64,000 nucleotides of DNA from Gammaproteobacteria bacterium (lineage in GTDB: Bacteria > Pseudomonadota > Gammaproteobacteria > Steroidobacterales > GCA-2729495): positions 61,072 through 125,071 of the forward strand of contig JAAERX010000074.1 in the NCBI GenBank assembly GCA_024229935.1, read 5' to 3'. The notes under the pieces were generated by a model. It ran no database searches and was not told where the DNA came from. It saw nothing but the letters and a program-made list of their open reading frames with translations. Numbering within the stretch: position 1 is the stretch's first letter; each line of letters begins with the position of its first letter. This document shows positions 57,252 to 64,000 of this stretch, piece after piece. A program made the position numbers and the translations under genes.

Positions 57252-58616
57252 TCAGACCGGCAATCGTTCTAATAACGCATAGTAAAAGCCATCATTATCA
57301 GCCTGGCCGGGTAACAATTGCAGGCCATGCTCAGTCTGACCTCGAGCTTCCTCTGGCATTTTCACGGGCAGCTGCCGTTCATAAGCATCTGACCTGCGTG
57401 CCAGAAATTCTGCAATCACCGCCTCATTCTCAGCCCTTAATACCGAGCAGGTTGAGTACAGCAGCCAGCCACCAGGTTTGAGTAGTGGCCAGAGTTTTTC
57501 CAGCATCTGAAGCTGCGTTTCAACCAGGCTGGAAATATCACCGGTACGTCGCAAAAACCGTATGTCAGGGTGCCGACGTATAACCCCCGTAGCAGAACAA
57601 GGTGCATCAACAAGAATGCGATCAAAGCCTGCTTTATCCCTGCTTTCTTTCCACCATTTTTCCGGATCTAATGCATCACCCTCTATAAGAGTGACCTGAT
57701 CCTTATTATCAAAGCCAAGACGTTCAAGATTTTCCTGCACCCTGCTCAGTCGCTGCTCTGACTTATCAACTGCCACCAGCTCCTTAATATCAGGACACAG
57801 CTCAAGCACATGGGTTGCTTTGCCACCTGGGGCAGCACAGGCATCCAGCACCCGCATCCCCGGGCCTGCCTGCAAAAAATGCGCTGCTAGCTGGGAAGCC
57901 AGGTCCTGCACACTACAGTCACCCAAAGAAAACCCCGGCAATTCTTGTACCATCAGTGGTGCGTCAAGTAATACTGCACCAGGCATAGTGCTAACCGGCG
58001 TTGTGGCAGCCACACCAGTATGTTGCAAACGATCCAACCATAAGGCTGGTTCATGCTGCTTGGTATTTATCCGCACCCACATGGGCGCCTGCTTATTACC
58101 GGCAGCAATAATGTCTTCCCAGTCACGAGGCCAGTCTACCTGCAACTTTTCGATAAGCCATTGCGGGTGTTGATACCCTGCTTCCTTATCCTTACTGACT
58201 GCAGCAAGTAACCCTTCTCGCTCCCTCAGAAATCTTCTTAATACCGCATTTACCAACCCTCGCATTGAGACACGTTCAAGTTGAGTGACTGCGCCCACTG
58301 TTGCAGATACAACGGCATAGTCAGGCCGCTTTGATTCTATAAGGGCAAACAAACCAACTGAGAGCAGTGCTGTAATTACGCTATCCCGGTTGCGAATCGG
58401 GCGAGCCACTAATAACGCTATAAGCTTACGGTTGCGGTAGTGGTTGCGCAGAGTCCCATAAGACAGCGCGCGCACAAATGCCTGGTCTCGCGGCTCAAGC
58501 TTATCTACTTCAGCTTCTGCAAAAGCAGCGTCCAGGTTACGGCCCTTTTTAAGTACCGCATCAACTACTCTGGCAGTGATGGCACGTGGTAAAGCACCAC
58601 TATTAGTATTAGTCAA
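57252..58616 (-). CDS. rsmB: 16S rRNA (cytosine967-C5)-methyltransferase
   Basis: A 454-residue m5C methyltransferase. An N-terminal NusB-like RNA-binding domain (about 10-140) is followed by the SAM-binding core LDACAAPGGKATHVLEL (about 256-272). The two catalytic cysteines lie in DAPCSATG and STCSVLRAEN. It overlaps fmt by 4 bases, the standard def-fmt-rsmB order. Confidence 0.96.
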   Translation of the reverse strand: MTNTNSGALPRAITARVVDAVLKKGRNLDAAFAEAEVDKLEPRDQAFVRALSYGTLRNHYRNRKLIALLVARPIRNRDSVITALLSVGLFALIESKRPDYAVVSATVGAVTQLERVSMRGLVNAVLRRFLREREGLLAAVSKDKEAGYQHPQWLIEKLQVDWPRDWEDIIAAGNKQAPMWVRINTKQHEPALWLDRLQHTGVAATTPVSTMPGAVLLDAPLMVQELPGFSLGDCSVQDLASQLAAHFLQAGPGMRVLDACAAPGGKATHVLELCPDIKELVAVDKSEQRLSRVQENLERLGFDNKDQVTLIEGDALDPEKWWKESRDKAGFDRILVDAPCSATGVIRRHPDIRFLRRTGDISSLVETQLQMLEKLWPLLKPGGWLLYSTCSVLRAENEAVIAEFLARRSDAYERQLPVKMPEEARGQTEHGLQLLPGQADNDGFYYALLERLPV

Positions 58617-59569
58617 AATCCCAGTACTATATTGTCTATCGTTTGTGCATTAGCAAATTCACGGGCAGTTACCGGTTTACGTCCTGCCAGTTGTAGCCTG
58701 CTCAATGACAACACGCCCTCACCTGCCTGCACATATAAACCCTGTTCTTCCAGTTGTAGTAATGCGCCTGGTGAAACATCCTGTTGCTTAGCTGAAAAAT
58801 CTGTCTGTATAACGTTGGCTTCCAGACAGCGCAGTAATTCGCCATTAAAAAGTGTATGAGCAACAGGCCAGCCCTGGTAAGCACGTATCTGCCGATCTAT
58901 CTCTATAGCCGATTTGCTCCAGTCAATTAGCCCGTCACTTTTGCTAATACGGCCTGCATAGCGAATGCCTTCTTCAGGTTGTGATGAGGCCTGTAATTCA
59001 CCGGCCAGTATGGCATCCAGGTATTTACTCAGTAACCCTGCGCCTAATTCAGCAAGACGATCATGCAGCGTCACTATTGTTTCCTCAGGAGCAATGGGCA
59101 ATGACTCAGAGACAAACACGGACCCAGTATCAAGGCCCTCATCCATCTGCATGATGCCAACACCTGTCTGAGTATCACCAGCCAGTATGGCTGCCTGCAT
59201 GGGTGAAGCACCCCGCCAGCGCGGCAGTAATGAGGCGTGCAGATTAATACAACCATATTTAGGTAATTGCAGAACTTCTGTTGGCAGCAATAAACCGTAA
59301 GCAACTACAACCATAAGGTCAGGCTTCAGGCGAACCAGTTCCTGCTGTACAGAAGTATCATTTAACGTTTCTGGTTGCAGTACCGGCAAACCTGCCTCTG
59401 TTGCAGCACTCTTAACCGGTGATGGAGTGCATTTACGTCCACGGCCTGCAGGCCGGTCCGGCTGGGTAAGCACAGCAACCACCTTGTGTGAGCTTGCAAG
59501 TAAAGCTTGCAACACAGGAACAGAAAAATCAGGAGATCCTGCAAAAATTATTCGTGCTTGCTTTTGCAT
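58613..59569 (-). CDS. fmt: Methionyl-tRNA formyltransferase
   Basis: A 318-residue enzyme that formylates initiator Met-tRNA. The folate-binding catalytic block is NLHASLLPRWRGASPMQ (about 110-126), and the substrate-binding MQMDEGLDTGSVF follows. The C-terminal OB-like domain (about 210-300) contacts the tRNA. It follows def by 16 bases. Confidence 0.97.
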   Translation of the reverse strand: MQKQARIIFAGSPDFSVPVLQALLASSHKVVAVLTQPDRPAGRGRKCTPSPVKSAATEAGLPVLQPETLNDTSVQQELVRLKPDLMVVVAYGLLLPTEVLQLPKYGCINLHASLLPRWRGASPMQAAILAGDTQTGVGIMQMDEGLDTGSVFVSESLPIAPEETIVTLHDRLAELGAGLLSKYLDAILAGELQASSQPEEGIRYAGRISKSDGLIDWSKSAIEIDRQIRAYQGWPVAHTLFNGELLRCLEANVIQTDFSAKQQDVSPGALLQLEEQGLYVQAGEGVLSLSRLQLAGRKPVTAREFANAQTIDNIVLGF

Positions 59570-59585
59570 GGTGGCTTAATGCGGT

Positions 59586-60116
59586 TCAGATTGATGGTGT
59601 TTTGCTAACAGGGTCAACATCACGTTTACGTGCTTTCGACAGCTTTTTTTTCAGCCATGATCGTTTCAGTTGTGACAGGTAATCAACAAACAGTTTTCCT
59701 TCCAGGTGATCAATCTCATGCTGAATGCATACTGCGAGTAAACCTTCAGCTTCTAATTCAAATTCCTTGCCATTTCTATCCAGAGCTTTTACACGTACTT
59801 GCTCTGAACGCTCAACGCTTTCATAAACTTCCGGTACTGATAAACAACCTTCATCATTCTCAAAGCTACCTGACTGTTCCAGTATCACAGGATTGATAAA
59901 ACACAGCGGTGTAGTTTTGTCCTCGCTAATATCAATAACCAGAAGCTGTTCATGAAAATCTACCTGAGTAGCAGCAAGACCAATACCAGGAGCTGCATAC
60001 ATAGTTTCCAGCATGGCATCTATAAGTTGGCGTAACTCATCCGTAACCTCAACCACAGGCTTTGCCACAGTGCGCAACCGCGGATCTGGATATTTAAGAA
60101 TTTCAAGTAATGCCAT
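59586..60116 (-). CDS. def: Peptide deformylase
   Basis: A 176-residue metalloenzyme that removes the N-formyl group from new proteins. All three motifs are intact: GIGLAATQ (about 44), EGCLSVP (about 88-94) with the metal Cys, and [12 protein letters not shown] (about 132) with two His. The C-terminal tail is a lysine-rich extension. It is the first gene of def-fmt-rsmB. Confidence 0.98.
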   Translation of the reverse strand: MALLEILKYPDPRLRTVAKPVVEVTDELRQLIDAMLETMYAAPGIGLAATQVDFHEQLLVIDISEDKTTPLCFINPVILEQSGSFENDEGCLSVPEVYESVERSEQVRVKALDRNGKEFELEAEGLLAVCIQHEIDHLEGKLFVDYLSQLKRSWLKKKLSKARKRDVDPVSKTPSI

Positions 60117-60332
60117 TGTTTTACAGCTTGCTGAATTTTACCAAGCACCTAAAAATACAGGAAAAAGAACCTACTTTATGTTATATCAACCCTTGCAGCT
60201 GACCTATAAATTTATCGCTCTTGGTCGGAACCGAGTCACAGTATCAAACCGCCGGGTTGTGCAGAATTATAGCAGTGCCGAGCTCAGGGTAACCCAAAGT
60301 TTGCACGCCGTTTTTATTAAGCTGGAGCATAA

Positions 60333-61448
60333 ATGAACATCTGCTATAAATTTGCTGGAAAGGGAACCGCCCTGCATAGCCTAATTTTTACAGCTTTGCT
60401 GGTTATGACAATGGGTTTTGTCACCGCTCAGACAAATGATCAAACCAAACTGAACCCGGCTCACCCTGAAACCTACACCGTCGTTAAAGATGATACCTTG
60501 TGGGATATTTCAGCTATGTTTCTTAAAGACCCCTGGTACTGGCCAGAGATTTGGTATGTTAATCCGCAGGTAGCTAACCCCCATCTTATTTATCCTGGTG
60601 ACATACTTAAGCTTGTATACATAGATGGTCAGCCACGTATCGAAGTTACCCGTGGCGGTGGTGAGGACAGACTGTCTCCCCGCATACGCGTGAGCGATCT
60701 TGATAACCCCATAACCGCTATACCCTTTAAAGATATACAGCCCTTCCTGTCTGGCGGCATGATACTTGACAAGAAAGAGGCAGATGCCCTGCCTTATATT
60801 GTCGCCCTACGTGACCATCTGGTTGCCGGAGCAGGGCATGAAGTCTACGTGCGGGGACTGGATTCAGGTGAATCACTGGGCAATGAATACCTGGTTCTAA
60901 ATATTGATGAAGAACTTGAGGATCCAAAAACAGGTGAAGTACTTGGCTATGAAGTTTTATATATCGGCACAGGTGAACTACGTGCCAAGGGCGATCCTGA
61001 CACTATCTTCCTAACCAAGACCAACCGTGAAGCTATCCGCGGCGACCGTATACGACCAGCAGATCTAACTCTGCCAATGAATTTTTTCCCAAGCGCTCCA
61101 AAAGAAGCAATTGACGGACAGATTATCTCCGTCGTTGATGGGCTCTCACGTATAGGTCAATACCAGATGGTGATAATCAACCGTGGTACAAATCAAGGCC
61201 TGGAAGCTGGCAACGTACTTTCTGTCTGGCAGATGGGTCGCACCGTCAGAGATAACATCAACAATCGTGGTGTACTAAAAGGCTCTATTTCAACCAGTGG
61301 ATATGGCTCTGGTGGCAAGAAAGTCACCTTGCCACAGAATCATGCTGGTAATGTAATGATCGTTAAGGCTTACGCCAAAATCAGCTACGCATTGGTAATG
61401 CAAGCTGAACTGGAGATGCAGGTACACGACTACGTTCGTAACCCCTGA
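60333..61448 (+). CDS. LysM-domain protein
   Basis: A 371-residue exported protein. A signal peptide (MNICYKFAGKGTALHSLIFT onward) is followed by one LysM domain, about residues 49-94 (TYTVVKDDTLWDISAMFLKD), that binds peptidoglycan. The rest, residues about 100-370, is a conserved region of unknown function seen in homologues at this position, divergent from def. It is 217 bases from def. Confidence 0.92.
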   Translation: MNICYKFAGKGTALHSLIFTALLVMTMGFVTAQTNDQTKLNPAHPETYTVVKDDTLWDISAMFLKDPWYWPEIWYVNPQVANPHLIYPGDILKLVYIDGQPRIEVTRGGGEDRLSPRIRVSDLDNPITAIPFKDIQPFLSGGMILDKKEADALPYIVALRDHLVAGAGHEVYVRGLDSGESLGNEYLVLNIDEELEDPKTGEVLGYEVLYIGTGELRAKGDPDTIFLTKTNREAIRGDRIRPADLTLPMNFFPSAPKEAIDGQIISVVDGLSRIGQYQMVIINRGTNQGLEAGNVLSVWQMGRTVRDNINNRGVLKGSISTSGYGSGGKKVTLPQNHAGNVMIVKAYAKISYALVMQAELEMQVHDYVRNP

Positions 61449-61561
61449 TCCACAGGGCAAACCCTCAGCTATCTGCAATAGATAACCGGGGCTTTAACCC
61501 CGACAGATCTGACAATCATTACCCTGATCTTAGTGGCTGATCAGACTTACAGAGGGAGCCC

Positions 61562-62656
61562 ATGTCAGCTGAGCCGTGGCTCATTTTATCGCTGTGTTCT
61601 GGTCTGAGTACTACCAGAGCGCTAGAGCTTATTAAAAAATTTGGCAATGCTGCAGCAGTTATCAGTGCATCTGCTTCTGATCTAAAAACCAGCAACCTAA
61701 GCGATGAAACACTTCATTTTCTGAAAAATCCTGATGCAGAAAAGCTCAATCAAACAACAAGCTGGCTGGCTGCAGAAGGACGACATTTACTCTGCCTCAA
61801 TGATGCAGGTTACCCGCCCCTCCTGGCAGAATCTGGAGACGCGCCTCTATGTCTTTATGTTGAGGGCAATCCTGCAAGCCTGCTGATGCCACAACTGGCC
61901 ATAGTAGGCAGCCGTAACGCAACACCGGGTGGGCTGGAAACTGCCCAACACTTTGCCTCCCATCTGGCTCACTCCGGCCTGACTATCACCAGCGGCCTTG
62001 CTACAGGGATAGATTCAGCGGCCCATCTTGGTGCACTGGCAGGTGACGGCTTAACTATTGCTGTGCTGGGCACCGGACCAGACGAAATATACCCTCAGTC
62101 AAATATAAAACTGGCCGCACACATTCGACAGCAAGGGGCTCTGGTGAGTGAATTTCCACCCGGTACCCCACCAAGACGACACCAGTTTCCAAGACGAAAC
62201 CGGATCATCAGCGGTCTAAGCCTGGGTGTATTGATTGTCGAAGCCGGACTGCGCAGCGGCTCATTGATTACCGCACGCTACTCCGGAAACTATGGCAGAG
62301 AAATATTTGCCGTACCCGGGTCTTTACATAACCCGCTCAGCAAGGGCTGCCACAGGCTTATCAAACAAGGCGCCAAACTGGTTGAGACAGGCGCTGATAT
62401 TGTTAGTGAACTGGGCAGTCTGGCTGGTGCACTGGAAAGTTTTCCGGATTACGTTGCAACGCAAATAAAAAGCCCCACCCAGGCAGATCCAGACTATGCA
62501 AAATTACTCAAAGCCATGGGCTTTGACCCTATCAGTATTAACCACCTTGTTGCCCGCAGTGGATTGACGGCGGAACAGCTTTCCTCCATGCTCCTGATCT
62601 TAGAACTGGAAGGAAAGGTAAATACTCTACCTGGAGGTCGTTTCCAGCAAGTTTAA
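61562..62656 (+). CDS. dprA: DNA-processing protein DprA
   Basis: A 364-residue protein that loads RecA on incoming single-stranded DNA during transformation. An N-terminal SAM-like region is followed by the Rossmann core: AIVGSRNATPGGLETA, SGLATGIDSAAHLGAL, and FPRRNRIISGLS, then GSLITARY. A C-terminal winged-helix segment is present (about 300-360). Its presence suggests, but does not prove, natural competence; no other competence genes are in the window. Confidence 0.96.
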   Translation: MSAEPWLILSLCSGLSTTRALELIKKFGNAAAVISASASDLKTSNLSDETLHFLKNPDAEKLNQTTSWLAAEGRHLLCLNDAGYPPLLAESGDAPLCLYVEGNPASLLMPQLAIVGSRNATPGGLETAQHFASHLAHSGLTITSGLATGIDSAAHLGALAGDGLTIAVLGTGPDEIYPQSNIKLAAHIRQQGALVSEFPPGTPPRRHQFPRRNRIISGLSLGVLIVEAGLRSGSLITARYSGNYGREIFAVPGSLHNPLSKGCHRLIKQGAKLVETGADIVSELGSLAGALESFPDYVATQIKSPTQADPDYAKLLKAMGFDPISINHLVARSGLTAEQLSSMLLILELEGKVNTLPGGRFQQV

Positions 62657-62672
62657 GTATGGAATTAGCTGC

Positions 62673-63149
62673 ATGAATGAAACCGTTCTCGATGTACTGA
62701 TGTATCTGTTCGAAAATTTTTCGGACCAGGAGTACGAACATGCCCCGGACCAGATGGTCCTCAGGGAGGAATTACTACAGGCTGGATTTAACGAACCGGA
62801 AGTTGACCGAGCACTGGACTGGCTTGAAGAACTCGCAGCAAATGATACCGAGCCATTCACCAATAACCCAGCAGCACGCTCTCTACGGATTTTCAATGCA
62901 CATGAACTGGCACGGCTGGACACATTGTGTCGTGGATATATTGTATATCTTGAACAAGTCGGCATACTCTCCCCGATACAACGGGAGCTTGTTATAGATC
63001 GCCTGATGGCGCTGGACTCTCCCGATATAGATGTAGATCAGGTTAAATGGGTCGTGCTCATGGTGCTGTTTAGTCAGCCCGGGCAAGAATCGGCATTTGC
63101 CCGCATGGAAGACCTTGTTTTTGAAGAAGATGCCGGTGCAGTGCACTGA
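62673..63149 (+). CDS. smg: Smg family protein (DUF494)
   Basis: A 158-residue acidic protein of unknown function that is conserved in gammaproteobacteria next to dprA, def and topA. It begins MNETVLDVLMYLFENF, the family signature. It starts 16 bases after the dprA stop. A terminator-like hairpin lies 35 bases after its stop. Confidence 0.93.
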   Translation: MNETVLDVLMYLFENFSDQEYEHAPDQMVLREELLQAGFNEPEVDRALDWLEELAANDTEPFTNNPAARSLRIFNAHELARLDTLCRGYIVYLEQVGILSPIQRELVIDRLMALDSPDIDVDQVKWVVLMVLFSQPGQESAFARMEDLVFEEDAGAVH

Positions 63150-63183
63150 TACCTTCATATATAAGTTTGTTTTAATAGTTTAC

Positions 63184-63210
63184 AACCGCGGCAAGACCGC
63201 GGTTTCTCTT
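63184..63210 (+). terminator. Hairpin terminator between smg and topA
   Basis: AACCGCGG (63184-63191), loop CAAGA, CCGCGGTT (63197-63204), then TCTCTT. Eight perfect pairs and a short, impure U-tract. It would limit read-through from dprA-smg into topA. Confidence 0.65.
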
Positions 63211-63239
63211 GTATACGGACCAATAGTCACTTAAAGATA

Positions 63240-64000
63240 ATGAGTAGTGTTGTAGTAGTTGAATCTCCGGCCAAAGCCAAAACCATCGAAAAATATCTCG
63301 GTGGCGGCTTTAAGGTGCTCGCCTCATATGGCCATGTCCGCGATCTCATTCCTAAAGAAGGTGCTGTAGACCCGGCCAATAACTATTCCATGCGCTACGA
63401 CTTAATAGAGCGCAACGAAAAGCACGTCAAGACCATTAAAACAGCGCTTAAAAAAGCTGACTCACTTTATCTGGCAACTGATCCGGATAGAGAGGGTGAA
63501 GCAATCTCATGGCACCTCTATGAACTCCTCAAAGAACAGGGCGTTCTGGAAGGCAAAGAAGTTCACCGGGTTGTCTTCTATGAAATCACCAAACGCTCAA
63601 TTCAGGACTCAATGCAAAACCCACGCGAGCTATCGCATCAGCTGATTGATGCACAGCAGGCACGCAGAGCACTTGATTACCTATATGGCTTTAATCTTTC
63701 ACCTTTGTTGTGGAAGAAAATCATGCCCAAGCTATCAGCAGGTCGTGTGCAAAGCCCTGCCCTGCGTATGATTGCTGAACGCGAGAAAAAAATTGAAGCC
63801 TTTATACCTCGCGAGTACTGGACACTGGGTGGTGACATCAAATGCGGTGATACGCTGGTCAATGCCCGGCTCGCTGAGTATCAAGGTGAAAAAGTAGAAC
63901 AATTTAGCTTTGTTAATGAAGAGCAGGCACATACCGTACGTGATGCAGTTATCAGTGCGGCTGGCGGCAAAATGCGCGTTGCCAAAATTGATAAAAAACA
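63240..64000 (+). CDS. topA: DNA topoisomerase I, 5' part (runs off the window)
   Basis: The first 253 codons of a type IA topoisomerase. The TOPRIM domain is complete: VVVESPAKAKTIEKYLGG (catalytic Glu near 8) and ATDPDREGEAISWHLYELL (acidic triad near 79-84). RALDYLYGFNLSPLLWKK and SAGRVQSPALRMI follow. The active-site tyrosine lies beyond the window end. The ATG at 63240 has only weak ribosome-site support but gives the family N-terminus. Confidence 0.95.
   Translation, partial: MSSVVVVESPAKAKTIEKYLGGGFKVLASYGHVRDLIPKEGAVDPANNYSMRYDLIERNEKHVKTIKTALKKADSLYLATDPDREGEAISWHLYELLKEQGVLEGKEVHRVVFYEITKRSIQDSMQNPRELSHQLIDAQQARRALDYLYGFNLSPLLWKKIMPKLSAGRVQSPALRMIAEREKKIEAFIPREYWTLGGDIKCGDTLVNARLAEYQGEKVEQFSFVNEEQAHTVRDAVISAAGGKMRVAKIDKK

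Noticed and set aside
1..64000. CRISPR arrays, prophage, IS elements, rRNA or tRNA genes
   Set aside because: No repeated spacer pattern, transposase, integrase, phage structural gene or RNA gene was recognised anywhere.

Overview
The window reads as chromosomal DNA of a free-living, Gram-negative gammaproteobacterium of moderate GC content. The reasons are gene orders typical of that class: radC-rpmB-rpmG-mutM, coaD/rsmD next to ftsY-ftsE-ftsX-rpoH, and def-fmt-rsmB divergent from lysM-dprA-smg-topA. Lipoprotein signals, an RND tripartite pump, a Slam-like outer-membrane barrel and a periplasmic L,D-transpeptidase show an outer membrane. No rRNA, tRNA, IS element, prophage or CRISPR array was seen. 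The species cannot be named from the sequence alone.

Layout. 1-8.8 kb holds core genes: DNA repair (radC, mutM), ribosomal proteins L28/L33, gamma-glutamyltransferase, coaD, rsmD, the ftsY-ftsE-ftsX group and the heat-shock sigma factor rpoH, which is preceded by a near-perfect CIRCE (HrcA operator) palindrome. 8.9-16.1 kb holds export systems: a DinF-type MATE transporter and a three-gene RND pump operon. 16.2-20.9 kb is the cell-surface region: an L,D-transpeptidase, a secreted glycine-rich beta-barrel protein, a Slam-like barrel likely to export it, and a divergent LapG-like cysteine protease. Two identical CRP-type palindromes and other repeats lie between the Slam-like gene and its putative cargo. 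20.9-27.1 kb is glutamate synthase (gltD, gltB). 27.7-43.4 kb is mixed metabolism: a DUF924 protein, a thiolase, an AGCS amino-acid symporter with an inserted domain, a dienelactone hydrolase, a cold-shock protein, a U32 tRNA-hydroxylation peptidase homologue, FAH, a second MATE, an HcnABC-like three-subunit flavin/Fe-S amine oxidase operon, a sulfotransferase and a glyoxalase-like protein. 43.4-50.1 kb has acetyl-CoA synthetase, a Xni-type exonuclease, an HNH endonuclease and the three-gene proton-translocating transhydrogenase. 50.2-64 kb is replication, translation and envelope: priA (with a DnaA-box cluster in front), argS, a SPOR protein, a CapA-like lipoprotein, a PLP-dependent desulfhydrase/deaminase-like enzyme, rsmB-fmt-def, a LysM protein, dprA, smg and the 5' part of topA, which runs off the window.

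How parts fit together. The most interesting unit is the surface-secretion locus at 17.4-20.9 kb: Slam-like translocon, non-lipidated cargo with a TbpB-like C-terminal barrel, and possible cAMP-CRP control. A second CRP-like palindrome precedes acs, which suggests a shared carbon-status input. CIRCE at rpoH suggests that the HrcA repressor and sigma-32 heat-shock circuits are wired in series. The DnaA boxes at priA suggest coupling of replication-restart capacity to initiator level. All regulatory statements are inferences from sequence motifs.
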